A stretch of 64,000 bases of DNA from a virus (IMGVR_UViG_3300001681_000071:1-64000); one strand, 5' to 3'. Counted from the first letter of the stretch, positions 1 to 7,474 are shown. Program-made: numbers and translations. The notes: generated by a model not told the origin, from the sequence alone.

Positions 1-68
1 TATTCGATGTACTGCGAGCCTGTTTTGAACAGATGTACAGTGTTTTCATGGGGTAATTTGCGCCCTCT

Positions 69-88
69 AACCTACCGTACCGTAGGTT
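69..88. repeat. 7-bp inverted repeat upstream of first gene
   Basis: AACCTAC at 69-75 is matched by GTAGGTT at 82-88 around a 6-base spacer. It sits about 180 bases before the first rightward gene and could be a regulator-binding dyad or a weak hairpin. The rest of 1-266 shows no convincing gene; an A/C-rich leader with AGAGAAG precedes the ATG at 267. Confidence 0.4.
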
Positions 89-266
89 ATGACTTTCGAC
101 GTTGTACCGATTGTGTAAGATAAACGAGCTAACCCCTACCGAATATGGTAATTTGGGTGTGGATAGTTCCAATTAAGGGGCTATTCGAACCATAAGGGAT
201 CCAAGTGGAACTACGAAGTTAGTAAAGCTATCATCGCCACTTGACCCGCAAACCAGAGAAGACACA

Positions 267-1139
267 ATGAAAACCAAAACAACCCAAAAGGTAACCACCA
301 AAACCGAAAAGGTAGTTACCGCCCCGAAAGCAGTTAACCAAACTGCTACCACCGACAACGCAACCCCCGACGCTACCACCGTCGCCAAGGGTAGCGACAC
401 CGCCACAACCGACGCTACCACCGTCAATGATGACGCTACCACCGTCAATGAGACACAACGTACCCAACCCCTCACCCTTGAAGACGTTAACACCGTTCGA
501 CTTGAGAGCAACCTCAACCCTTGCGCTCAACACCTTGCGGGGTTGCTCCGAAAGATGATCCCCCAACCCACCCACGTTGACGCCTATCTCATTGAGCGCC
601 TTCTCAATGGTAGCGTTCCTGATTCCGAATGGATCGAAGGGCAATACTCCTTCCTCATGGGGATGGATGTCGATATCCTTGACGAGCAAGGAGAATGGAC
701 AGGAGAGACTGTATTCCAGAAGCTACGGGTTTACTTCCCCGCTTGTACCGTCGCGACACTTGACAAGTTGTTTATCCAATCGACCCATAATAAGAAGAAT
801 GCTAAGACGGGAAAGGTTGACACCGTTAAACGGAATGGCGCGTTAGCGCGTGTTTTGATCGCGCGTAACAAGGATCTGACGGTGGAAAGTACTAAGGTAG
901 GGAACAAGACCCACAAGTACATCAAGTATCTCCCTGAGTTCACCATTGACGATCTCCGTGGCGCTAAGGTGTCACGCCTTGACGCTACCCTCAAGATCCT
1001 ACTTGGTACGCTGTTCACTTGTGATGTTCGTACAACGGGTGATCTGTTCGACACTGTTAGCACTGACGGGGACTTCACTATTCTAAAGAATGGTGATCTT
1101 ACCGTCGTAACAGTTCGGAAAGCCTATCGAAGCACGTAA
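267..1139 (+). CDS. Unknown phage protein with Thr/Ala/Asp-rich N-terminal repeats
   Basis: The 290-residue protein has no family I recognise. Its first ~65 residues are low complexity (Thr, Ala, Asp, Val), encoded partly by an exact-type tandem 21-bp repeat (411-431 and 432-452), and look like a flexible tail. Residues ~70-290 look globular. AGAGAAG precedes the ATG. The frame stops at 1137, but an immediately following frame (open from 1111) continues with ordinary coding texture to 1446. The true product may therefore be a ~390-residue protein joined by a +1 shift in 1111-1136, or the gene may be broken. Long reverse-strand ORFs over the repeats are by-products of composition. Confidence 0.75.
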   Translation: MKTKTTQKVTTKTEKVVTAPKAVNQTATTDNATPDATTVAKGSDTATTDATTVNDDATTVNETQRTQPLTLEDVNTVRLESNLNPCAQHLAGLLRKMIPQPTHVDAYLIERLLNGSVPDSEWIEGQYSFLMGMDVDILDEQGEWTGETVFQKLRVYFPACTVATLDKLFIQSTHNKKNAKTGKVDTVKRNGALARVLIARNKDLTVESTKVGNKTHKYIKYLPEFTIDDLRGAKVSRLDATLKILLGTLFTCDVRTTGDLFDTVSTDGDFTILKNGDLTVVTVRKAYRST

Positions 1140-1446
1140 CAACCGGGTTAACGCTCAGTCCCTTGCGGACTTTGCTATCTCAACCGGGATTATCCCACAG
1201 AAGGATGGCGAAACATTGGAGAAGGCCCATAGCCGTATCCGCAAGGAGATCCGAGATAGCGGATTCCCTGCTTGCTCATGGGTTGAGACTGCTCCTTCTG
1301 TGGGCAACTTCAAACCCGTCATGTTCACCAAGGAAGGAGTTGAGGGTATTACCGCCTATCTTGATTCAATCAAGACCATTGAGGAAGCAGCAGAAGCGAA
1401 AGCAGAAGCGAAAGCGAAAGCAGAAGCAGAGCAGGAAGCAAGCTAA
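1111..1446 (+). CDS. Probable frame-shifted C-terminal part of the preceding gene
   Basis: In the +1 frame relative to the preceding gene the sequence is open from 1111 (just after an in-frame stop at 1108) to 1446. It encodes a helical, charged segment ending in a Lys/Ala/Glu-rich tail of KAEA-type repeats. No ATG with a ribosome site lies at its beginning; only a TTG at 1216 could start a separate 76-residue product. I infer that this is the C-terminus of the same protein, reached by frameshifting or separated by a sequencing error or mutation. It ends about 55 bases before a strong terminator. Confidence 0.55.
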   Translation, partial: QFGKPIEARNNRVNAQSLADFAISTGIIPQKDGETLEKAHSRIRKEIRDSGFPACSWVETAPSVGNFKPVMFTKEGVEGITAYLDSIKTIEEAAEAKAEAKAKAEAEQEAS

Positions 1447-1503
1447 CAATCCCCTATCGCGGGTGAGCCCCATGCTTGCCGTTTGCGATAATCGAAACAA
1501 CCC

Positions 1504-1535
1504 GCCCCACTGTTAACGCAGTGGGGCTTTTTTTT
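1504..1535 (+). terminator. Intrinsic terminator
   Basis: GCCCCACTG (1504-1512) pairs perfectly with CAGTGGGGC (1519-1527) around a six-base loop and is followed by eight T. It closes the transcription unit of the first gene. Confidence 0.93.
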
Positions 1536-1828
1536 GCTTAACGCCCACGCCTGGCGCGCTCCACCACTGTTGACATGTCAAGAGGAAGCTCGCCAGGTGG
1601 CCTGTGGGCGACTTTCAAACCCTACCCTACCCTGTACCCCTATGATATTCGGGCTGTGGCTGTGGTGGGGCTGGCCTACACCATGGCGGTTTGTGGTGGA
1701 TACCATCGCCATGGATCGCGGGGTAGCTACACGCCACGCGAGAAGCTCCACACCCGATCCACGTTAGCACCCCTCATGTATTTTCGAGGTTAGGTGGTGG
1801 CAAGTCAACACGCCACCGCTTTTTTTTC
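1536..1828 (+). ncRNA. Candidate structured non-coding RNA with its own terminator
   Basis: This ~290-base GC-rich stretch lies between two rightward intrinsic terminators and has no convincing gene; the short ORFs present lack ribosome sites. It is rich in pairing. CGCCCAC (1542-1548) pairs with GTGGGCG (1604-1610), and CTGGCG (1551-1556) with CGCCAG (1591-1596) in a nested hairpin whose loop carries the palindrome TTGACATGTCAA (1570-1581). CCATGGCG (1681-1688) pairs with CGCCATGG (1707-1714). It ends at GGTGGC (1796-1801)/GCCACC (1812-1817) followed by eight T. A second terminator without a gene between implies a separate short transcript. Read-through structure or a packaging site are alternatives. 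Confidence 0.5.
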
Positions 1829-1858
1829 CGGATTTGCGGGGCATTAGCTCCCTCGGTT

Positions 1859-1901
1859 GCTAGCTTCGAGCCCGGCTCGAAGGCAATGCCAGGAAGCTAG
1901 C
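1859..1901. repeat. Mutually exclusive inverted repeats
   Basis: GCTAGCTTC (1859-1867) is complementary to GAAGCTAGC (1893-1901). The inner CTTCGAG (1864-1870) is also complementary to CTCGAAG (1876-1882). The two hairpins share bases and cannot form together. The element lies at the 3' end of the leftward zinc-ribbon gene and may act as its 3' structure. Confidence 0.5.
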
Positions 1902-2295
1902 TCCCAGGAGCCAACACACACGCGCCAACTTCGGATTTCTGGTGTGGTGGCATTAGCAACCCAAAAGTTCGTCCGCGATAAATCCAAAAGAAGTTAGCCA
2001 GGCCATAGACACACGCGCAAGCACTTCGGTTGTTAATTTCGACGTACCGACACAACTGGCGCGTCCGTGGAAACATCGGGCGGAACGCACATATCTTAAT
2101 TAGGTCTCGCGCTTCAATCTCTACTGTTATAGCTTCGTGCTTACACGCGCCACAGCGTCTATGTCGAACTACAAACTCGTCTGAATACCAGGATAACAAT
2201 GTCTTACCAATTAACCGTAGGTGCTGGCGTGAATCGTCGTCCTTCGATGCTGTGTTTAACACTCGCCATCTCTGTCCACACCTTGGGCAGTCCAT
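1897..2295 (-). CDS. Small zinc-ribbon protein, NrdR-like N-terminus
   Basis: This 132-residue leftward gene begins with a zinc ribbon: Cys3/Cys6 and Cys48/Cys51 (CPRC and CGAC), with the basic RHRR run just before the second pair. That layout resembles the zinc ribbon of NrdR-type repressors, where it binds DNA and the second half binds nucleotide. Here no ATP-cone follows; the C-terminal half is unlike NrdR and is Cys/aromatic-rich. A small nucleic-acid-binding regulator is the most likely role (inference). It stands alone, facing opposite to the first gene, with a weak GAAGG-type ribosome site and the inverted repeats at 1859-1901 overlapping its end. Confidence 0.6.
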   Translation of the reverse strand: MDCPRCGQRWRVLNTASKDDDSRQHLRLIGKTLLSWYSDEFVVRHRRCGACKHEAITVEIEARDLIKICAFRPMFPRTRQLCRYVEINNRSACACVYGLANFFWIYRGRTFGLLMPPHQKSEVGACVLAPGS

Positions 2296-2498
2296 ACACT
2301 CAACCTTCGCTTGGGCTGGAGCAAATCATAAAGGCTTGTGGCTCCTGTGACAAATTAATTGCCCAGAGGCATTAACGACCCAATGCTCTAAGCATATCCA
2401 ATGTAGGAGTAATTATATATATACATATACAGTTTATCGTCCTGTATAGATTATAAGTTCTGTGGAATAGCGAACTGGAGCTATAGGTATAAACATAG

Positions 2499-2523
2499 CA
2501 GGGCCGACGCGCCCTGTTTTTTA
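2499..2523 (+). terminator. Intrinsic terminator with no obvious upstream gene
   Basis: CAGGGC (2499-2504) pairs with GCCCTG (2511-2516) and is followed by seven T on the + strand. The nearest rightward gene ends more than 1 kb upstream, beyond two other terminators, so a short rightward transcript starting around 2350-2450 is implied. Confidence 0.7.
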
Positions 2524-2941
2524 CATAAGCCGTAGATGTTATCCATACTATGCTTGCCGTTTTGTTCTTATAGAGTTTTGAACTGACCCCGATATTATGT
2601 ATCCGGCCTCAGCCGGATGTAGTCATTGTTTATATAGATTAATATATATTATAGCCAATACAGCCGTATTCGCCCTTAGAGCTATCTTACACCTTGGCAA
2701 GCCAGTCTACCCTACCCTGAACACTAAAGAACACACCAGCCGAAGAAGAGAGCCCTTATAAGCGCTATCTATAAAGCGCTAATAGATACATAATTAATTA
2801 ATACTAATAACTTACAAACAGATATGGAGTTTCCGCGCACAGGCACAAGGAGTATATATCTCTTTTATGCACAAGCAATATGATCAGTAGTGTATCTACG
2901 GTCTCTCTGCACAGGCGCTGTAAAATCCTTAAATCGACATA

Positions 2942-3003
2942 TAATTATCAATTATTACTATCAATTACTATCAATTGTAATTATCAATTATTACTATCAA
3001 TTA
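2942..3003. repeat. Two 26-bp AT-rich direct repeats
   Basis: Bases 2942-2967 recur exactly at 2978-3003 (36-bp period). The shared core TATCAATTA also recurs within and around them. It could be iterons or a regulator-binding array ahead of a small ORF. Confidence 0.75.
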
Positions 3004-3056
3004 TCACTATCAAGTACAGATATAATTGTAATTAAGAAACGTTAAAGAATCTACCA

Positions 3057-3251
3057 ATGGTACTAACAATGAATCAAGAATCACGCAAATTCATTTTACA
3101 ATTAAAAATAATTAGCACCACCAAAGAAGAAGGGGAAGTAGCTTGTTTTCACTACAACCCCATGGAGCGGAAATTTGATAGGAAATTTTTACGGCTAGTG
3201 GAAAACCGTGGCGGGAAAGATCACCCTACCACCTTTTCTTCCAACCGTTAA
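3057..3251 (+). CDS. Uncertain small ORF
   Basis: This 64-codon ORF follows the AT-rich repeats and ends inside the convergent leftward gene. It lacks a clear ribosome site and has no family I know. Its composition (charged, few low-complexity runs) is compatible with a protein, but it may be fortuitous. A second in-frame ATG lies at 3069. Confidence 0.25.
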   Translation: MVLTMNQESRKFILQLKIISTTKEEGEVACFHYNPMERKFDRKFLRLVENRGGKDHPTTFSSNR

Positions 3252-3606
3252 CAAGAGACTGAGCCGGACCACTTGGTAACGATAGCGATACTCCTGGCCT
3301 TCTGGCTTTTGGCTGATGCCCAACGATGTGAAGCGTTTCGTAAATGTTCCCTCTGTTATCCCGACGAACCTTAATCGTTATACCAGCACCAAAGATAGTA
3401 GCTTTCGTATCTACGCTGGCTTTTGCTACTTCTAACAGTAGTTCTAAAGTGGGAATGTCCAAGATCATCTGAATGTTTCTGCCACAGGTGGGACCACCAA
3501 GAGTGTACTCACGTAGCACCTCGTCTTGTCCAGCTATCTGGAGGCACGTGTCCTTTCTCTTTACTTTTACTTCGTCCATAATTGGGGTGTTAGTGTCATA
3601 CATCAA
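3226..3606 (-). CDS. Unknown protein, coupled to terminase-like gene
   Basis: The 126-residue protein is of unknown family. Its ATG overlaps the end of the upstream leftward gene (shared bases 3596-3606), so the two are probably translated together. It has a mixed alpha/beta look: a basic N-terminal stretch, a strand-rich middle (residues ~40-85) and a basic C-terminus. A role beside the upstream HTH protein, such as in packaging, is only an inference from linkage. Confidence 0.7.
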   Translation of the reverse strand: MMYDTNTPIMDEVKVKRKDTCLQIAGQDEVLREYTLGGPTCGRNIQMILDIPTLELLLEVAKASVDTKATIFGAGITIKVRRDNRGNIYETLHIVGHQPKARRPGVSLSLPSGPAQSLVNGWKKRW

Positions 3607-4357
3607 TCACCTCACGCAACCCAGAAACATCAATGTCCTTATCCTTAGATCGAATGGCACCAAGTACAGCTTGCAACTCGCAAACATCTTCATACATAGC
3701 TTCAACTATATCTTCGCCACGAGCCTTAGCATCACTGACCCTAACCGACTCAACAAGCAGCTTACCGCCATGCTTACCACTATCACCATCCGATAGCTCA
3801 GAACGCAACTGAAGTAACAAGGGCAAGTCCCTAAGAGTCCTACGAATCTCCTTATCTTTTATCCCCTGGGCTACATACCCAATAGCGGCATCAAGTAACA
3901 TCAAATGCTTGCGCTTCATCTCAGCGGTGAATATCGTTCCTTCATCCGGTCTGGACTCACGGATGCTTCGCTCTACCTCATCAGCTACGCCCTGAGACAA
4001 CGGAGAGATCGCTGTTAACGGAGCCATGATGTTCTTCTTTACAGCCTCGATCTCAGAGATGCCATACTTGTCGAAGTACAGCTCTCTGTAAAGTGCTTGT
4101 GCCTGAGACTCTACTGTTCCGCTCTGACAACGAGTATCCCAACTCCACCGAACCTTGAATTCCCTTATAGTCGTAGCCGCTCTGTCCAAAGCCCGTCCAA
4201 CAGCCCGTTGATTCCGTAGCTTAGGTGCTTGCATCGCCCACAATAACATGGCGCGGTGAGCCCTTTCCGACTCGCGCGGTTGGCGTGTCAATGGCCCCAT
4301 AGAACGAACGGGTTTATGCTTTTTTACCTTGTTTTTCATGCTAATTCCCCCATACAA
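3596..4357 (-). CDS. HTH protein resembling phage small terminase subunits
   Basis: The 253-residue protein has a basic N-terminus. From residues ~35-80 it has a helix-turn-helix-like stretch followed by a W-x-W...R pattern, matching the layout I associate with phage small-terminase-like proteins, where this segment recognises DNA for packaging. The rest is helical, which suits an oligomerising core. An internal methionine (residue 7) could be the start. It lies far from tail genes and no large terminase is in the window, so packaging is inference; a transcription regulator is the alternative. A promoter-like stretch (leftward TATAGAAT) lies near 4390. Confidence 0.5.
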   Translation of the reverse strand: MYGGISMKNKVKKHKPVRSMGPLTRQPRESERAHRAMLLWAMQAPKLRNQRAVGRALDRAATTIREFKVRWSWDTRCQSGTVESQAQALYRELYFDKYGISEIEAVKKNIMAPLTAISPLSQGVADEVERSIRESRPDEGTIFTAEMKRKHLMLLDAAIGYVAQGIKDKEIRRTLRDLPLLLQLRSELSDGDSGKHGGKLLVESVRVSDAKARGEDIVEAMYEDVCELQAVLGAIRSKDKDIDVSGLREVIDV

Positions 4358-4960
4358 TTTGTAATTCTACTCATGATGTTCGTGAATTCTATACCTTTCC
4401 CTTAAAATAGCCCATAAATTACTAACATGTGAACGTGTTGTAATTTGGTAGAGGTACAGTGTTAGGTTGTTCTTTCGTTGATAAGTCAGTTAGTAAGTGG
4501 TTAATGGTAGCCCTAACAGAGCTGGTTAGAATAGACGGGTATTTGTTGGGGAAGTTGTGTTTGCGGGAGTGTTTTTTGTATTTAGCCCTAATTCCCTTAT
4601 ATGGTTGCGGTTGATTTTGGCAGGGTGTTGTGATTTGTTAGAAAATCCTTGTGGTTGTTTGTTTAGGGTAGTTTGGTGTTGAGTTGTGAGCTGTAGTAGG
4701 TGTGTTTTGTGCGGGTGAATTACGATTTGTTGAAAATGATAGGGTTTTTTCTGGCTTATGTAGAATTGTTAGGTTTGGCCCTGGCTTTTCGATCTTTCTT
4801 AACGGAATCGGCAAAATGTGGGATTGGCAGTAAGAATATCTCCCATTTTGGTTACGCATCGGGTATAATAAGCATGAGGGATTGTTGAAATTTTATTTGT
4901 CGAAACTATTCGATAGCACCCTTTTCAAAGTTAACCACCCAACCATAGAGGAACCTAACC
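4358..4960. other. Divergent intergenic region, strongly G/T-rich on + strand
   Basis: No gene is convincing here; the ORFs present are low complexity. From ~4430 to ~4760 the + strand is dominated by G and T, the reverse of the A/C-rich leaders in the rightward gene array. TATAAT at 4864-4869 lies ~95 bases before the first array gene and is a promoter candidate. The region separates leftward and rightward transcription and may carry promoters for both. Confidence 0.5.
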
Positions 4961-5368
4961 ATGGAACAAGCTAACCCATTCGATCTCAATGACCGTATTA
5001 TCCAAATCAAGAAGGAAAGGAGAGAAAAAAAGAAGTTAGGTCGAAGCCAAGCGAAGGACAATAAGCCCAATTACTTAATGACAGTAGGCGGTATCACCTA
5101 CTACTTGAAGCCGGTAGTTAGCCGGTATGGTGAGTGGGGCCGACCCCATCAGGAGATGCTTGGGGTTTGCTTCCTTGCGAAGTCTACGGCTAACTCAGGG
5201 AAGGCAATGAGCAACTATACGGAGGTTAGCTCCGAGGGTTGGCTAACTCTACCCAAGCAAACCAGATGTGAACTTAGGGATAGAGCTAATCTTCTTATGT
5301 GTGGAGGTAGCCGATCTAGGACTTCCTCGATCAACAAGTTTATGAAGGCTTACCCACAGCCAAGATAG
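4961..5368 (+). CDS. Unknown small phage protein
   Basis: This is the first gene of the rightward small-gene array. It encodes 135 residues with a very basic, Lys/Arg-rich helix at residues ~15-35 and a globular remainder with a Ser/Arg-rich C-terminus. AGAGGA lies 8 bases before the ATG. There is no recognised family. Position and size suggest an early host-takeover type gene (inference). Confidence 0.85.
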   Translation: MEQANPFDLNDRIIQIKKERREKKKLGRSQAKDNKPNYLMTVGGITYYLKPVVSRYGEWGRPHQEMLGVCFLAKSTANSGKAMSNYTEVSSEGWLTLPKQTRCELRDRANLLMCGGSRSRTSSINKFMKAYPQPR

Positions 5369-5374
5369 TTTTAC

Positions 5375-5416
5375 GGGGCTAGTGATAGCCCCACCTTTTA
5401 ACATGATTTACTTTAC
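5375..5416 (+). promoter_or_regulatory. Terminator-promoter cassette 1
   Basis: Hairpin GGGGCTA (5375-5381)/TAGCCCC (5386-5392) is followed by CTTTTAACATGATTTACTTTAC (ending 5416), a shortened form of the recurring element. The A/C-rich leader to the next gene follows. Confidence 0.75.
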
Positions 5417-5444
5417 TCACCCTAACCAACAGAAGGAACCAACC

Positions 5445-5852
5445 ATGGAACAAGTTAACGAAAACAACCGGCTTATAGCGCGTATAAACGCTATGTTTGC
5501 TGGACGAGAAGAGACAATAGTAGAGTACCGCGACATAGGCTCGGCTTTGCCGGGTAGCTGGTCGATTGGGATTGTGAAAGAGAAGCGAGATAAGCAGAAA
5601 GCCTTTCCGTCGGTGTTAGGATACGGCTTGTCGCGGTCAGTTACCACAAAGGTAGCTATCTATAAGTCGAATGGTCAAGAGTTAACCAAGGAAGAGTGGG
5701 TAGCATTGTCCTACGGTAACAGGAGACTGTTCGTGGTAGAGGTAGAGATAGAGTATCGCATTCCAAACTTGGTTTGCGATATGGATGGGGGGATCAATAG
5801 CTACCCTTTCCAGATGAGCGATAAAAAGAGAGAAGAAAACTTTCTGGCGTAG
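5445..5852 (+). CDS. Unknown small phage protein
   Basis: The protein has 135 residues. I chose the ATG at 5445 because AGAAGGA precedes it at the spacing used throughout the array; an upstream in-frame start would lie inside the terminator hairpin. The product is beta-rich in the middle (residues ~30-75), with no recognised motif. It is a single-gene unit between two cassettes. Confidence 0.85.
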   Translation: MEQVNENNRLIARINAMFAGREETIVEYRDIGSALPGSWSIGIVKEKRDKQKAFPSVLGYGLSRSVTTKVAIYKSNGQELTKEEWVALSYGNRRLFVVEVEIEYRIPNLVCDMDGGINSYPFQMSDKKREENFLA

Positions 5853-5867
5853 TACTGCTAAGTTTCC

Positions 5868-5910
5868 GGGGTGCTAGTCGGCCCCTATTTTAACTCTATT
5901 TATACTTTAC
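5868..5910 (+). promoter_or_regulatory. Terminator-promoter cassette 2
   Basis: GGGG (5868-5871)/CCCC (5882-5885) stem with a T-rich tail merges into TTTTAACTCTATTTATACTTTAC (5888-5910). Confidence 0.7.
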
Positions 5911-5936
5911 TAACCACAAACCAATGGAAGGAACCA

Positions 5937-6410
5937 ATGATTATCACTAACCACCAACCGTGGGCTTTAGCTCTTAATGGACAGAGATACGACAGGAACC
6001 AAAAGGGAACAGCCTTCTGGAACGGCCCGATAACCCTAACTAACGAAATTAACGTAGGGGAGGTGCTTCGTCAGAAGCTACGTGGGATGTGGGCAAGGAA
6101 AACAGAGGAAGGCAATTGGATGATTGAATCCATCAGCAATAGCCGGAAAGAAAGTTTAGATAGCTTTCTTGACAATATGGTTAAGGCCGAGAGTATTAGT
6201 CCAACAAGCTCTTGTCTTGTTATCGACCATAATAGACGGGTAAGGGCGGAGCGTGGATTGTTTGAGTTTGAGATACTAGAGTTTCGCTTTATGGTTCCTT
6301 CGGACCAGACAAAAGCGCGAGCATTTTGCTCAGATGATTTTGTTGGCGTAGAATTGTTTAAGTTGCGGGAGGCTTTCAAAGATGAGTTTGCGAAACTTAT
6401 CGCTGAGTAG
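5937..6410 (+). CDS. Unknown small phage protein
   Basis: The protein has 157 residues. The ATG at 5937 follows GGAAGGA in the standard leader. N-terminal residues look like a short beta-rich fold; the C-terminal half has a charged helix. No family is recognised. The final codons plus the following ~60 bases are repeated after the next small gene (compare 6405-6470 with 6661-6727). Confidence 0.85.
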   Translation: MIITNHQPWALALNGQRYDRNQKGTAFWNGPITLTNEINVGEVLRQKLRGMWARKTEEGNWMIESISNSRKESLDSFLDNMVKAESISPTSSCLVIDHNRRVRAERGLFEFEILEFRFMVPSDQTKARAFCSDDFVGVELFKLREAFKDEFAKLIAE

Positions 6411-6433
6411 TTTTCGCTTTACCCGTCCAGCCA

Positions 6434-6474
6434 GGGCTAACCAGTAGCCCCATTTTCACTCTATTTATCTTTAC
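6434..6474 (+). promoter_or_regulatory. Terminator-promoter cassette 3
   Basis: Hairpin GGGCTA (6434-6439)/TAGCCC (6445-6450) is followed by ATTTTCACTCTATTTATCTT plus TAC. Confidence 0.72.
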
Positions 6475-6519
6475 TGCTAACCACAAACCGGAGAAAATAA
6501 TGTTGTATACACTGAAAAC

Positions 6520-6666
6520 ATGGAAAACCGAAAGCTCAAAACCACAGGAGCAAGAGCCCATCTACTTGCAAAGGTATGGATTTGGAAAGGTTTCCACTCC
6601 AAAATCCACATTATCTCTCGGAATGGAAAGGTTGTTACCGAACTAGATAAGCCAACTGCGGAATAG
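6520..6666 (+). CDS. Very small ORF, frame uncertain
   Basis: Two overlapping 48-codon frames compete. The frame from ATG 6500 (after CCGGAGA, a good ribosome site) stops at 6646. The frame from ATG 6520 stops at 6666. I prefer the second because its end and downstream bases match the end of the preceding gene, and its product has an alternating hydrophobic pattern typical of beta strands. Its own ribosome site is poor, so initiation at 6500 followed by a shift is possible. Product unknown. Confidence 0.4.
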   Translation: MENRKLKTTGARAHLLAKVWIWKGFHSKIHIISRNGKVVTELDKPTAE

Positions 6667-6688
6667 TTTTCGCTTTACCCATCTCGCC

Positions 6689-6731
6689 AGGGCTAACCCG
6701 TAGCCCTATTTTCACTCTATTTATACTTTAC
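6689..6731 (+). promoter_or_regulatory. Terminator-promoter cassette 4
   Basis: Perfect hairpin AGGGCTA (6689-6695)/TAGCCCT (6701-6707) is followed by ATTTTCACTCTATTTATACT plus TTAC. It is nearly identical to cassette 3 and its flank. Confidence 0.78.
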
Positions 6732-6763
6732 CTATAACCCCCGACAATGGAAGGAACCCAACC

Positions 6764-6958
6764 ATGACACCTACTGAAATTAAAGAGCTTATTGAGTCAT
6801 ACAATAAAGATGATAACTGTGAAAGGTTCAAGACGGAAGAACTGCTAGTTCTTCTTAGCATCTTCAAAGGCGAGTGGCCCATAGTGGAAGAGTTAGAACT
6901 CAGAGCTATGGTACGACGTACCGTAAATGAGAGCGATTTTGCTTGCTACGGTACATAG
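6764..6958 (+). CDS. Unknown 64-residue acidic protein
   Basis: This is a short helical, acidic protein with GGAAGGA before its ATG. No family is recognised. It is a single-gene unit between cassettes 4 and 5. Confidence 0.75.
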   Translation: MTPTEIKELIESYNKDDNCERFKTEELLVLLSIFKGEWPIVEELELRAMVRRTVNESDFACYGT

Positions 6959-6966
6959 TTTTGCTT

Positions 6967-7010
6967 GGCGGTTAGCTACCGCCTTTTAACATGATTTATA
7001 CATACTTTAC
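6967..7010 (+). promoter_or_regulatory. Terminator-promoter cassette 5
   Basis: Hairpin GGCGGT (6967-6972)/ACCGCC (6978-6983) plus TTTT, then AACATGATTTATACATACTT and TAC. Confidence 0.78.
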
Positions 7011-7057
7011 ACAACCCGCTACCGAAAGGTAGCACTAACCAACGGAAGGATAAAACC

Positions 7058-7474
7058 ATGGATGACTATAGCTCAGTAATATATAGGAATAACCACAGGG
7101 CGGTGAGGCTACCGTCCACTCCACATGAGGTGGAGATCACCAAGAACTTAACCGACGAAGAACACGAAGCTCTTCAGGTGGTTGATGTATACAAAAAAAC
7201 ACAGCTTAACTCTATCCATCCGTGGATGGACTTAAACGATGAAGGGATGCTTTCCTCTCTGTGGGGTCGAGCTAGCTTTTGTGAAGGAAACACAGGGCCA
7301 GACGACACATACTACAATCCGGTGTTCCGGAACATAACAAAGGCTAACAGGGTTTTTGTTAGTCTTTTTGGACGAACAGAAGTTAGCAAAATGTCATACT
7401 GGTTCCTTCAAGGGCCAAACGAAGCAAACAAGACAGTAACAATCATTACGCAAATACAATTAGGAGGTGGATGA
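7058..7474 (+). CDS. Unknown small phage protein, first of a coupled pair
   Basis: The protein has 138 residues, with GGAAGGA before the ATG. No family is recognised. It ends in TGA at 7472-7474, overlapping the ATG of the next gene, so the two are translationally coupled. A mixed alpha/beta composition suggests a soluble protein. Confidence 0.83.
   Translation: MDDYSSVIYRNNHRAVRLPSTPHEVEITKNLTDEEHEALQVVDVYKKTQLNSIHPWMDLNDEGMLSSLWGRASFCEGNTGPDDTYYNPVFRNITKANRVFVSLFGRTEVSKMSYWFLQGPNEANKTVTIITQIQLGGG

Larger units (their letters stand above)
2296..3056. other. AT-rich gene-free region, possible origin or control region
   Basis: I see no supportable gene over ~760 bases. The region holds a hairpin ATCCGGC/GCCGGAT (2601-2607, 2612-2618), two AGCGCT palindromes (2761-2766, 2775-2780), several TATATA tracts, four GCACAA/GCACAG motifs (2837, 2843, 2869, 2909), an intrinsic terminator at 2499-2523 and direct repeats at 2942-3003. 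It separates divergently and convergently organised blocks. Direct repeats beside AT-rich DNA are typical of replication origins, but nothing here proves that. Confidence 0.5.

Noticed and set aside
173-689. Two leftward ORFs opposite the first gene
   Set aside because: They overlay the Thr/Ala/Asp-rich repeats; their products are low-complexity (Val/Ser or Gly-rich), a mirror of the repeated codons.
1534-1793. ORFs across the GC-rich structured region
   Set aside because: No ribosome site; the strong nested inverted repeats and terminators favour RNA.
2030-2350. Rightward 106-codon ORF opposite the zinc-ribbon gene
   Set aside because: No ribosome site and His/Arg/Ser-rich product; the leftward frame has zinc-ribbon motifs.
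4638-4888. Two short ORFs in the G/T-rich divergent region
   Set aside because: Low-complexity products without ribosome sites; non-coding control DNA is a better explanation.
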